In this document: positions 16,633-24,012 of the stretch, in pieces
Layout of the letters: the number at the start of each line of letters is the position of its first letter
Numbering within the stretch: position 1 is the stretch's first letter
Assembly (NCBI GenBank): GCA_002452265.1
Contig: DKEW01000045.1
Span: forward strand, 9,657 to 33,668
DNA from: Pelobacter sp. UBA6812
GTDB taxonomy: Bacteria > Desulfobacterota > Desulfuromonadia > Desulfuromonadales > Syntrophotaleaceae
Direction of reading: 5' to 3'
Length of the DNA: 24,012 nucleotides
Translations under genes and position numbers: made by a program
Notes under the pieces: generated by a model
Seen by the model: the letters and a program-made list of their open reading frames with translations, nothing else
What the model was told of the DNA's origin: nothing
Databases searched by the model: none

Positions 16633-16855
16633 AGAGGGTGCGATAATGATGGCACAATCGATTTTGCTTACAGGTTTTGATTTTCACTCAATCGCACCTT
16701 AGACGCCCGTTGCGCAACAGCACCAATGGCCAGAAAACCAGCCAACTGCCAAAAGAGGGAGAATCCACAGAAACCACAGGCGATGCGAATCGGACAAAAA
16801 TCGTTAGCCTCTGCTGCCCCTCGCGACATGCACCCCGCAGGGGAGCCATTTTTTG

Positions 16856-16920
16856 CTTACTTTTTTGTTGGCTTGGACAAAAAGTAAGGCGCCGGGCGGG
16901 GGCGCGACCCCGCGGTCTTG
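16856..16920 (+). repeat. Hairpin plus GC-rich tail, copy A
   Basis: An imperfect stem (16856-16868 with 16877-16888) is followed by a 32-base GC-rich tail at 16889-16920. The tail is matched at 31 of 32 positions by 17416-17447. The tail itself contains short self-complementary parts (GCGCC/GGCGC and GACC/GGTC). The two copies have the same orientation. Confidence 0.75.
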
Positions 16921-16988
16921 AAGTTGAAGATTCAGACAAAGAACCAAAACCTTTACTTCAACTTCGCCGGTCCCGGCCGGCAGCCGGG

Positions 16989-17020
16989 ATACTTTCTTTG
17001 CAAGGCCCCAAAGAAAGTAT
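16989..17020. repeat. Perfect 12-base-pair stem-loop
   Basis: ATACTTTCTTTG (16989-17000) pairs exactly with CAAAGAAAGTAT (17009-17020) around the loop CAAGGCCC. No T-run follows. It lies between the two GC-rich hairpin copies and is probably part of the same composite repeat. Confidence 0.65.
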
Positions 17021-17236
17021 CCAAAGAAATGGCCTGAAAATCTGGCTTCGCCGTTATGTCTGACGCGATAGTGCCTGTATCGGGGCACCGTGACTGCGAA
17101 TGACAAACGACACGTCTTCGTAGGCCGCATTTGTCAGCGGAGGTGATGCGCACTGCTCGCAGCACAGCTGTTGCAGGAACCGGCTCTGCTAGATTGGATA
17201 AACGCTTTTGCATTCGTCTTCGCTTTTGATTTTGAT

Positions 17237-17447
17237 TTCCCCCTGTGACGCCGCCGGAGCGTAGAGACCGACGGGCGAAACAGGCGGAGGACTGAGCGCA
17301 GCGAATCTTCTCCGCCCGCCCGACGGTTGCGCAGCGCAGGGTACCTGCCGCAGGCAGGCAAGGAGGCGGGGCGCGCTTTTCTGCTTACTCTTTTGACGCG
17401 TTTTAAAAGAGTAAGGCGCCGGGCGGGGGCGCAACCCCGCGGTCTTG
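17237..17447 (+). repeat. GC-rich dispersed repeat, copy 1, with terminal hairpin (copy B)
   Basis: Bases 17237-17401 match 23849-24012 at roughly 93% (about 11 differences in 165 bases). The element contains a long interrupted stem: ACCG-A-CGGGCG pairs with CGCCCG-A-CGGT, and GGCGGAG with CTCCGCC. A small hairpin CCTGCC-GCA-GGCAGG follows. A perfect 11-base-pair stem (17384-17394 with 17405-17415) and the GC-rich tail shared with 16889-16920 complete it. Its minus strand gives an Arg-rich open frame that I regard as spurious. Confidence 0.85.
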
Positions 17448-17488
17448 TAGTTTTAAGAACAGATTAAAACAATAAAAAGGATAAAACC

Positions 17489-20083
17489 ATGACGGAATCC
17501 GGCAACTGGCGACACGGAGGCCACCTGCGACAATTGGCCATGACCGCCGGTGTGAACCCCGAATCACTGCGCGACTTTTCGGCCAACATCAACCCTCTGG
17601 GGCCCCCCGAGTGGTTGCGCGCCCGCATCAGCGGCAGCATCAGCTCGCTGGTGCACTACCCCGACCCCGAGGGCCAGGTATTGGTCGAGGCCGCTTGCGA
17701 GCGTTATGGCGTCAATCCTGATGAGATCCTTATCGGCAACGGTTCCACCGAACTGTTTTACCTGCTTCCCCATGCTCTCAAGGTTCGGCATGCTCTCATC
17801 CCGGTGCCGAGCTACGTCGATTACGCAAGTGCCGCGCGTGTCGCCGATCTGGAGGTTCACATCCTGCCGCTGTCCGGCGAAACCGGTTTCGCCCTCGACT
17901 TCGATCAGCTCGAAGCAGCCTTGAAGGCATTGGCAGACGCCACCACCATGGTGCCCCTTGGTCAACCCAACAATCCGACGGGCCGTACCTTCGACGCTCA
18001 TCGCCTGCGGCACCTGGCGCGGCGTTTCCCCAACGCAACCTTTATCGTCGATGAGGCCTTTGCCGACTTTGTGGAAGACTTCGACAGCCTCACCGTCAAG
18101 CGCCCCGGCAATGTCGTGGTGATGCTGTCGCTGACCAAAATTTTCGCCATCCCCGGATTGCGCCTGGGTTTGGCCGTGGCTTCGCCGTCAACCGTGCAGA
18201 AGGTCAAAGCTCTGCAACCCCCCTGGTCAGTCAATACGATCGCCCAGAAGGTCGGTGAGGCTGCATTGCTCGATACCGAGTACACCCAACAGTCACGGGC
18301 CGCCATCAGTGTTCTGCGCGACAAATTACGTCTGCAACTGGAGCAGATTCCCTACCTGAAGGTCTATCCGGGACAGGCAAATTTCATGCTGGTGCGCTGT
18401 GATCGCACCTCTATGGACGCATCCGTCCTGGCTGCGCGATTACTCAAACGCGGCCTGGCCATCCGGGTCTGCGACAATTTCGAAGGCCTTGACCGGCGTT
18501 TCTTCAGGATCGCGGTGCGTACCGAACCCGAAAACCAGCAACTGGTCGAAGCATTGCGCCAGGAACTTTTCATGGCGCCCCTGATCACCACCCGCCACCA
18601 TACACCGGCCATCATGTTCCAGGGCACCAGCTCCAATGCGGGCAAGAGCGTTCTGGCCGCCGCCCTGTGCCGCATCATGCTGCAGGACGGCTACCGGGTG
18701 GCACCGTTCAAAGCCCAGAACATGTCGTTGAACTCCTTCGTCACCCGCGACGGCGGAGAGATGGGGCGCGCCCAGGTCGTGCAGGCCCAGGCCGCGCGAC
18801 TGGATCCGGACGTGCGCATGAACCCCATCCTGCTCAAGCCGAGCAGCGACACCGGCAGCCAGGTGATCGTTTGCGGCAAACCGGTCGGCAATATGAAGGT
18901 CATGGAATATTTCCGTTACAAGGCCGAAGCCTTCGAACGGGTCAAGGAATCCTACGACTCTTTGGCCGCCGGGTATGACGCCGTGGTACTGGAAGGCGCC
19001 GGCAGCCCTGCCGAGGTCAATCTCAAGGCTCATGACATCGTCAACATGAAAATGGCCCAGTATGCAAAAGCTCCGGTGCTGATGGTCGGCGATATCGACC
19101 GCGGCGGCGTTTTCGCTTCGTTTGTCGGTTCCATGGAAGTCCTGTCGGAAAGTGAACGCGCCCAGATCGCCGGATTCGTCGTCAACCGGTTTCGGGGTCA
19201 GGCCAGCCTGCTCAAAGATGCGCTCGATTACACCCTGGAGCACACCGGACGTCCGGTATTCGGGGTGGTGCCCTACCTGAAGGATCTGGGCCTGCCGGAA
19301 GAAGATTCCGTCGGCTTCAAGTCCGGTCTGTTCGACGACCAGCGTTCCGCGGACGACGGCGTGGATATCGTCGTGCTCGATCTGCCGCACATTTCCAATT
19401 TCACCGATGTGGAACCGCTGCGCATCGAACCGGATGTCCGCTTGCGCATCGTACGACGCGTACAGGATCTTGGTCGCCCGGATGCCGTGATCCTGCCGGG
19501 CAGCAAAAACGTCATCGGCGACCTGACCTTTCTGCGCGCCGTCGGCCTCGACCGCAGTCTGCAAGAGCTGGCCGCCGCGGGCCGCTGTGAAATCGTCGGC
19601 ATTTGCGGCGGTTACCAGATTCTCGGTCGTTCGATCAACGATCCGCATGGCATCGAATCACCGGGGACCGAGTTGGTCGGTCTCGGGCTGCTTCCCATCG
19701 ACACGGTTCTCGAGCAGGACAAAACCCTGACGCGCACCGAAGCCCGCCACCGCATTTCCGGCATGAAAGTCTTCGGCTACGAAATCCATCATGGCCAGAG
19801 CCGGGCAGAAGACATTCCGCCGGCTCTGATCGGCAGCAGCGGACAGGCCATGGGCGCCTGCCGCAGCGACGGCCTGCTTTGGGGCAGCTATCTGCACGGC
19901 CTGCTCGACGCCGATGGTTTCCGCCGCTGGTTCATCGACCGTTTGCGGCAACGCAAGGGTCTCAAGCCCCTCGGCACCATCCAGGCCAGCTACGATCTGG
20001 AACCGGCTTTTGAACGGCTGGCCGACGCCGTGCGCCAAAGTCTCGACATCCCCGCCATCTATCGCCTTATGGGGTTGCGATGA
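17489..20083 (+). CDS. cobD-cobQ: Fusion of threonine-phosphate decarboxylase (CobD) and adenosylcobyric acid synthase (CobQ)
   Basis: Residues 1-362 are a PLP-dependent class I/II aminotransferase-fold decarboxylase. It should make (R)-1-amino-2-propanol phosphate from L-threonine phosphate; motifs are FSANINPLGPP, PNNPTGRTF, VDEAFADF and the PLP lysine K217 in SLTKIFAIPGLRLG. Residues ~373-864 are a glutamine-dependent cobyric acid synthase that amidates four side chains: P-loop GTSSNAGKS (379-387), KAQNMSLNSFVT, EGAGSPAEVNL, DIDRGGVFAS, then the amidotransferase domain with C706 in GICGGYQILG and histidines in EIHHGQS and SYLHGLLD. In Salmonella these are separate genes (cobD, cbiP). The joint (about 362-373) is short. 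AAGGA precedes the ATG. Confidence 0.95.
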   Translation: MTESGNWRHGGHLRQLAMTAGVNPESLRDFSANINPLGPPEWLRARISGSISSLVHYPDPEGQVLVEAACERYGVNPDEILIGNGSTELFYLLPHALKVRHALIPVPSYVDYASAARVADLEVHILPLSGETGFALDFDQLEAALKALADATTMVPLGQPNNPTGRTFDAHRLRHLARRFPNATFIVDEAFADFVEDFDSLTVKRPGNVVVMLSLTKIFAIPGLRLGLAVASPSTVQKVKALQPPWSVNTIAQKVGEAALLDTEYTQQSRAAISVLRDKLRLQLEQIPYLKVYPGQANFMLVRCDRTSMDASVLAARLLKRGLAIRVCDNFEGLDRRFFRIAVRTEPENQQLVEALRQELFMAPLITTRHHTPAIMFQGTSSNAGKSVLAAALCRIMLQDGYRVAPFKAQNMSLNSFVTRDGGEMGRAQVVQAQAARLDPDVRMNPILLKPSSDTGSQVIVCGKPVGNMKVMEYFRYKAEAFERVKESYDSLAAGYDAVVLEGAGSPAEVNLKAHDIVNMKMAQYAKAPVLMVGDIDRGGVFASFVGSMEVLSESERAQIAGFVVNRFRGQASLLKDALDYTLEHTGRPVFGVVPYLKDLGLPEEDSVGFKSGLFDDQRSADDGVDIVVLDLPHISNFTDVEPLRIEPDVRLRIVRRVQDLGRPDAVILPGSKNVIGDLTFLRAVGLDRSLQELAAAGRCEIVGICGGYQILGRSINDPHGIESPGTELVGLGLLPIDTVLEQDKTLTRTEARHRISGMKVFGYEIHHGQSRAEDIPPALIGSSGQAMGACRSDGLLWGSYLHGLLDADGFRRWFIDRLRQRKGLKPLGTIQASYDLEPAFERLADAVRQSLDIPAIYRLMGLR

Positions 20084-21039
20084 CTCTCGAGATGCAGATA
20101 CTGGCCGCCATCGGCCTCGATCTGCTGTGGGGCGACCCGCGCCGCCTGCCGCATCCGGTCAAAGGCATGGGACGGCTGGCCATGGCCCTGGAAGCCCCGC
20201 TGCGCCGCAGCATTATCAATCCGCGATTGGCCGGCATCGTCACGACCATGATCGTCGTCGCCACCACGGCAGGAGTGTCCACCCTGCTGCTTACCGCAGC
20301 ATACCGCCTGCACCCCTGGGCGGGTGACGCCCTGAGCATCCTGCTGCTCTCGACCTGCATCGCCGCCCGCGACCTGGCCGCGCACGCCTGGCAGGTTCTC
20401 AAGGCCCTGCGCCTTGGCAACCTGGAACTGGCCCGGCAGCGCGTCGGCTGGCTGGTCGGCCGCGACACCGCTCCTCTCGACCGTTCCGGGGTAGTGCGTG
20501 CGGCGGTGGAAAGCGTGGCGGAAAACACCGTGGATGGCGTCACCGCGCCGCTGTTCTGGGCGGTGCTGCTCGGTCCGATCGGAGCCCTGGCGTACAAGGC
20601 CGCCAGCACCCTCGACTCGACCTTCGGCTACAAAAACGAACGTTACCTGCAGTTCGGCTGGGCCTCGGCCCGCTTTGACGACCTGCTCAACTACCTGCCG
20701 GCGCGCCTGACCCTGCCGATCACGGTAGCCGCAGCCGCCCTGCTCAACCTGCGCCCGAAACACACCTGGCGCATCGCCCTGCGCGACTGGCGTAACCACC
20801 CCAGCCCCAATTCCGGCTGGAGCGAAGCCGCCACCGCCGGCGCCCTCGGGATCCAACTGGGCGGCCCGGTCTACCGCCAGGGCAAACTGACCGACATGCC
20901 CTATTTCGGAGATGCCGGGCAACCATTGGCATCCCGGCATATTGCGGCAGCGGTGCAGCTGATGCTGCTCACTTCGCTGTTGGCGGCGCTGGCATTTTTG
21001 AGCATGAGATTCGGGTGGATATGGCTAACGACCAACTGA
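20080..21039 (+). CDS. cbiB: Adenosylcobinamide-phosphate synthase
   Basis: CbiB is a membrane enzyme that attaches aminopropanol phosphate (made by the CobD half of the preceding protein) to adenosylcobyric acid. This 319-residue protein has the family's LDLLWGDPRRLPHPVKGMG near the N-terminus, VESVAENTVDGVTAPLFWA, KAASTLDSTFGYKNERY, RFDDLLNYLPARLT and a SPNSGWSEAATAGAL motif, with several membrane helices between. Its start overlaps the cobD-cobQ stop as ATGA. Naming varies: the same enzyme is called CobD in aerobic bacteria, so it should not be confused with the decarboxylase. Confidence 0.96.
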   Translation: MTLEMQILAAIGLDLLWGDPRRLPHPVKGMGRLAMALEAPLRRSIINPRLAGIVTTMIVVATTAGVSTLLLTAAYRLHPWAGDALSILLLSTCIAARDLAAHAWQVLKALRLGNLELARQRVGWLVGRDTAPLDRSGVVRAAVESVAENTVDGVTAPLFWAVLLGPIGALAYKAASTLDSTFGYKNERYLQFGWASARFDDLLNYLPARLTLPITVAAAALLNLRPKHTWRIALRDWRNHPSPNSGWSEAATAGALGIQLGGPVYRQGKLTDMPYFGDAGQPLASRHIAAAVQLMLLTSLLAALAFLSMRFGWIWLTTN

Positions 21040-21080
21040 GGGAAGACACACCCCTGACTTTAAGCTACTGGACTCTGTTA

Positions 21081-21187
21081 ACCACGAAGAGCACAGAGAA
21101 CACGAAGGGTAAATCGGGCTTTTTTTGGATAAAGAAATCTTGTTTTTTTGTAAGTCTTTCTTCGTGATTTTCGTGCCCTTCGTGGTG
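21081..21187. repeat. Inverted repeat of CACGAAG-type units between cbiB and cobO
   Basis: The arm at 21081-21107 and the arm at 21161-21187 are complementary at 22 of 27 positions, with an AT-rich middle. Each arm contains two spaced CACGAAG-like words. The unit fills most of the ~196-base gap that interrupts an otherwise tightly packed operon. Similar intergenic ladders are common in related genomes, from memory. Confidence 0.7.
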
Positions 21188-21235
21188 GAAGAAAAGACCA
21201 TAAATCACAGTCATAAAATACGAGAGTCACCGACA

Positions 21236-21766
21236 ATGAACGACAAACCACGCATCCTCATCTTCACCGGCGACGGCAAAGGCAAAACCACCGCCGCCAT
21301 GGGCATGGCGCTGAGAGCCAGCAGCCACGGCATGCGCATCAAGGTCGTGCAGTTTCTCAAATCGGATACCGGCAGCGGCGAAATCGCCGCCCTGCAAAAC
21401 TTGCCGGGGGTGGAATTCGTGCGGCGTGGTCTCGGGTTCGTGCCGAAACGACGTGACGATCCGCGGTTTGAAGAGCATCAACATGTCGCCGCAGAGGGAT
21501 TGGCACTGGCCCGCGAGGCGATCCTGTCCGATGACTACGATCTGGTGGTGCTGGACGAGATATGCGGCGCCATCGCCGCCGGTCTGCTGGAAGAAGAAGA
21601 GGTGGCCGAACTGCTGCGGCGGGCCCCTGCACGGCTGCGTCTGGCCCTGACCGGCCGTCACGCAACGGAAACCCTCATCGAACTGGCCGATACCGTCACC
21701 GAAATGCGCTGCGTCAAGCACGGTCTGCAACAGGGACGGACGGCCCAATCCGGGGTGGAGTTCTGA
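21236..21766 (+). CDS. cobO: Corrinoid adenosyltransferase
   Basis: CobO (also BtuR/CobA) transfers the adenosyl group of ATP to the cobalt of a corrinoid, giving the adenosylated form used by later steps and by enzymes such as ethanolamine ammonia-lyase. This 176-residue protein has P-loop TGDGKGKTTAA (11-21), VVQFLKSDTGSGE and VVLDEICGAIAAGLL with LTGRHAT, all typical. The frame is open upstream to 21125, but that part is translated repeat sequence. The ATG at 21236 begins the family homology. The Shine-Dalgarno site (GAGAG) is weak and distant. It ends two bases before the cbiA start. Confidence 0.95.
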   Translation: MNDKPRILIFTGDGKGKTTAAMGMALRASSHGMRIKVVQFLKSDTGSGEIAALQNLPGVEFVRRGLGFVPKRRDDPRFEEHQHVAAEGLALAREAILSDDYDLVVLDEICGAIAAGLLEEEEVAELLRRAPARLRLALTGRHATETLIELADTVTEMRCVKHGLQQGRTAQSGVEF

Positions 21767-21768
21767 CT

Positions 21769-23151
21769 ATGAGTTGTCCGAGACTGGTCATCGCCGGCAC
21801 CTCCAGCGGCGTCGGCAAAACCTCCCTGACTCTGGGGCTGACAGCCGCCCTGCGCCGGCGGGGCTTGAACGTCCAGACCTTCAAGGTCGGACCCGACTTC
21901 CTCGACCCCACCTGGCTGTCGCTGGCCAGCGGTCGCCCCTGTATCAACCTCGACGGCTGGATGTGCGGCCCAGACTACGTGCAGGAACGGTTTGCAAAAG
22001 CCAGTGCCGATGCGGATATCGCCATTATCGAGGGGGTCATGGGCCTGTTCGATGGCGCTGACCCGGCAAGCGCCCAGGGCAGTACCGCAGAAATCGCCCG
22101 CTGGCTCGACGCACCGGTACTGCTGGTGGTCAACGCCCATGGCATGGCCCGCAGCCTGGCCGCCCTGGTCAAAGGGTACGCCGAATTCGACCCCGAGCTG
22201 CACCTGGCTGGTGCCATCGCCAACCGCTGCGGGTCGGCGCGCCATGCCGACTGGCTGGGGGACGCCCTGGCCGCCGTCGGCCTGCCGCCGCTGGCTGGAG
22301 CGGTCATGCGGGATTCCCTGCCGACCTTGCCCAGCCGCCACCTGGGTCTGGTCACCGCCGACCGTCAGAATTTGACGACCGAAGCACTGAACAGTCTGGC
22401 CGATGCCGTTGAACGACAGCTCGACATGCCGCGCATCCTCGGCCTTGCCGAAAAGGTACCGTCAGGCCCGGCCATCCCTGTTTCGTCGGACTCCGGAAAC
22501 CAAGGGCGGCCGATTCGCATTGGCCTGGCGTTTGACGAAGCGTTCCATTTCTACTATCCGGACAACCTTCAGGCTTTGGAAGAAGCCGGCGCAACCCTGG
22601 TGCGGTTTTCCCCCCTGCATGACAACACGCTGCCCGCCGATCTGGATGCTCTGTTCCTTGGCGGCGGCTATCCCGAGGAACATGCCGCCACGCTGGAAGC
22701 CAATCACGCCATGCGCCAGGCCGTGGCCGCTTTCGCCGTCGCCAACCGCCCCATCTACGCCGAATGCGGCGGACTCATGTACCTGTCCGAAGGGATCGAA
22801 CTGCGTGACGGCAGCCGGCATGCCATGACCGGAGCCCTGCCCTTTGCCACCCGCATGCTGGCCACCCGCAAGCGGCTTGGCTATGCGGAAGTTCGCCAGC
22901 TTGCCGATGGGCCTTTCGGAGCCGCCGGCACCTGCCTGCGCGGCCACGAATTCCATTATTCCGAAGCCATTGCCGAACCGGCCACCCCGGACTGGCAGAG
23001 CGCCTGGCAGGTCAGCTATCGCCGCGCCGGCAAACCGGTAGCGGAAGGCTATCAACGCAGCCGCCTGTTCGCCAGCTACGTCCACGTCCATTTTGCCAGC
23101 CGCCCCGGCGCGGCAAGGGCATTTATCGCTTTTTGCCGAGGAGAATCATGA
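21769..23151 (+). CDS. cbiA: Cobyrinic acid a,c-diamide synthase
   Basis: CbiA amidates the a and c side chains of the corrin ring using glutamine and ATP. The 460-residue chain has a P-loop GTSSGVGKTS (10-19), KVGPDFLDPTW, a GVMGLFDG segment (89-96), and a glutamine-amidotransferase half (about 250-460) with C333 in YAECGGLMYLSEG and a late histidine in YVHVHF (H439 or H441). The frame is open upstream inside cobO, but the ATG at 21769 starts the homology. Length fits the anaerobic CbiA type. The stop overlaps cbiC by ATGA. It is sometimes called CobB in aerobic species. Confidence 0.95.
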   Translation: MSCPRLVIAGTSSGVGKTSLTLGLTAALRRRGLNVQTFKVGPDFLDPTWLSLASGRPCINLDGWMCGPDYVQERFAKASADADIAIIEGVMGLFDGADPASAQGSTAEIARWLDAPVLLVVNAHGMARSLAALVKGYAEFDPELHLAGAIANRCGSARHADWLGDALAAVGLPPLAGAVMRDSLPTLPSRHLGLVTADRQNLTTEALNSLADAVERQLDMPRILGLAEKVPSGPAIPVSSDSGNQGRPIRIGLAFDEAFHFYYPDNLQALEEAGATLVRFSPLHDNTLPADLDALFLGGGYPEEHAATLEANHAMRQAVAAFAVANRPIYAECGGLMYLSEGIELRDGSRHAMTGALPFATRMLATRKRLGYAEVRQLADGPFGAAGTCLRGHEFHYSEAIAEPATPDWQSAWQVSYRRAGKPVAEGYQRSRLFASYVHVHFASRPGAARAFIAFCRGES

Positions 23152-23822
23152 AACCGTTGATCCACGATTTACTGAACAACCCCTTAAGCGGGCAACAGAT
23201 CGAAGACCGCTCCCTGGCTATCATCGATCAGGAAGCACCAGCCCACACCTTCACGCCGGAGCAATGGCCGGTGGTGCGACGTATGGTGCATACCACCGCT
23301 GACTTTTCCCTGCTCGACATGGTGCGCTTTTCACCTGACGCCATCGATGCGGCCTGTCAGGCGCTGCGCGGCGGGGCACCCATCTACGCCGATTCCAACA
23401 TGATCCGGTCGGGCCTGTCGCTGGCACGCCTGAAAAAAGTTTGTCCTACGTACCAGCCGGAGTCGATCCTGTGCCACGTGGCCGATGTCGACGTCGCCGA
23501 ACAGGCACGGCAGGCCAGCCTGCCACGTTCGCTTTACGCCGTGCGCAAAGCCGAACAGCAACTCCACGGCGGCATCGCGGTATTCGGCAATGCTCCGGTC
23601 GCACTTCTTGAACTCAACCGGCTGATCCAGGAAACCGATCTGCGTCCGGCACTGGTCATCGGCATGCCGGTCGGATTCGTCCACGTGGTGGAAAGCAAAC
23701 AGGAATTGATGGAGATGGGCGTGCCTTACATCACCATCGAAGGGCGACGCGGCGGTTCGCCGCTGGCGGTCAGCGTGATTCATGCTCTGTGTGAGTTGGC
23801 GTTGGGAAGAACTGAGGTTTGA
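23148..23822 (+). CDS. cbiC: Cobalt-precorrin-8 methylmutase
   Basis: CbiC (CobH in aerobes) moves a methyl group from C-11 to C-12 to give cobyrinic acid, the last corrin-ring step before amidation by CbiA. The 224-residue protein has the catalytic histidine H48 in RMVHTTADFS, then GAPIYADSNMIRSG, the GNAPVALLEL motif and IGMPVGFVHVVESK, ending with ITIEGRRGGSPLAVSVIHAL. GAGGAGA precedes the ATG at 23148; an upstream in-frame TTG at 23133 is unlikely. It is the only ring-modification gene in the window after cobA, so the remaining cbi genes are probably to the right or elsewhere. Confidence 0.96.
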   Translation: MKPLIHDLLNNPLSGQQIEDRSLAIIDQEAPAHTFTPEQWPVVRRMVHTTADFSLLDMVRFSPDAIDAACQALRGGAPIYADSNMIRSGLSLARLKKVCPTYQPESILCHVADVDVAEQARQASLPRSLYAVRKAEQQLHGGIAVFGNAPVALLELNRLIQETDLRPALVIGMPVGFVHVVESKQELMEMGVPYITIEGRRGGSPLAVSVIHALCELALGRTEV

Positions 23823-23848
23823 TGTTGGTTTCAGCTGTTGACTCTGAA

Positions 23849-24012
23849 TTCCCCCTGTGACGCCGCCGGAGCGAAGCAATCGGCGGGCGAAACAGGCGGA
23901 GGACTGAGCGCAGCGAATCTTCTCCGCCCGCCCGGCGGTTGCGTAGCGCAGGGTACCCGCCGCAGGCGGGCAAGGAGAGGGGCGCGCTTTTCTGCTTACT
24001 CTTTTGACGCGT
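23849..24012 (+). repeat. GC-rich dispersed repeat, copy 2 (cut by window edge)
   Basis: This copy follows cbiC by 26 bases and matches 17237-17401 in the same orientation. It keeps the interrupted stem (…TCG-G-CGGGCG with CGCCCG-G-CGG…) and the small hairpin, which here reads CCCGCC-GCA-GGCGGG. Relative to copy 1, both bases of one hairpin pair have changed together. The window ends inside the terminal hairpin. Confidence 0.85.

Larger units (their letters stand above)
16633..17488. other. 856-base non-coding stretch of hairpin repeats between cobS and cobD-cobQ
   Basis: No believable gene lies here. Open frames such as 16677-17063 (plus) and 17134-17361 (minus) are Arg/Pro-rich translations of GC-rich repeats. 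The region contains at least three repeat structures, listed separately (16856-16920, 16989-17020, 17237-17447). They are mixed with unremarkable sequence. The genes on both sides belong to one pathway, so either the operon reads through this stretch or a second promoter lies within it. I could not identify that promoter. Confidence 0.7.

Noticed and set aside
17134..17361. Arg-rich minus-strand open frames in both repeat copies (also 23770-23973)
   Set aside because: They share sequence only because the repeat is shared; differences preserve base pairing rather than codons.
18440..19648. Long antisense open frames opposite cobQ, and similar ones opposite cobT (14558-15826) and the DUF4080 gene (4487-5470)
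   Set aside because: Each lies fully within a recognised gene and has low-complexity, shadow-like composition.
17237..24012. Flanking direct repeats as ends of an integrated mobile element
   Set aside because: No integrase, transposase or tRNA target is present, and the enclosed genes are standard pathway genes with operon overlaps.

Overview
The window looks like the chromosome of a Gram-negative anaerobe. It has lipoproteins, an outer-membrane beta-barrel protein, two radical SAM proteins and a cobalamin pathway carrying CbiA, CbiB and CbiC. The gene style (sigma-54 regulators, DUF4080 radical SAM protein, intergenic hairpin repeats) suggests Desulfuromonadales, perhaps Pelobacter/Syntrophotalea. 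That placement is inference from protein resemblance, not a database match. There is no tRNA, rRNA, CRISPR array, transposase or integrase.

Layout. (1) 1-4087, minus strand: a four-gene operon of a radical SAM protein, a GlrK/QseE-type histidine kinase, a QseG-like lipoprotein and a GlrR/QseF-type sigma-54 activator cut by the left edge. (2) 4088-4528: divergent intergenic region with short repeats. (3) 4529-6226: B12-binding radical SAM protein of DUF4080 type. (4) 6630-11093: a likely transcription unit of an outer-membrane beta-barrel protein, a PotD-like solute-binding lipoprotein and a fused EutB-EutC ethanolamine ammonia-lyase with an N-terminal signal peptide, closed by a Rho-independent terminator. 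(5) 11144-11983: an unrecognised membrane protein. (6) 12105-12389: a cobalamin riboswitch with a terminator. (7) 12404-16632: five cobalamin genes with ATGA overlaps (cobA with a partial precorrin-2 dehydrogenase domain, cobC, cobU, cobT, cobS). (8) 16633-17488: an 856-base non-coding stretch of GC-rich hairpin repeats. (9) 17489-23822: a cobD-cobQ fusion, cbiB, cobO, cbiA and cbiC. (10) 23849-24012: a second copy of the GC-rich repeat, running off the right edge.

How it fits together. The cobalamin genes cover uroporphyrinogen III methylation, one ring step (CbiC), a,c-amidation (CbiA), adenosylation (CobO), the other amidations (CobQ), aminopropanol attachment (CobD, CbiB) and nucleotide-loop assembly (CobU, CobT, CobS, CobC). 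The remaining ring-contraction and cobalt-insertion genes are not here. Ethanolamine ammonia-lyase needs adenosylcobalamin, so the neighbouring clusters are linked by cofactor.

The most unusual feature is the lyase. It is a single EutB-EutC chain with the five known active-site residues, but it begins with what looks like a cleavable Sec signal peptide. It also sits behind two other envelope proteins, with no eutA, microcompartment or aldehyde dehydrogenase gene beside it. This suggests an uncharacterised cell-envelope version of ethanolamine (or related amino-alcohol) cleavage. The GC-rich repeat is also of interest: its two copies show a compensatory base-pair change.
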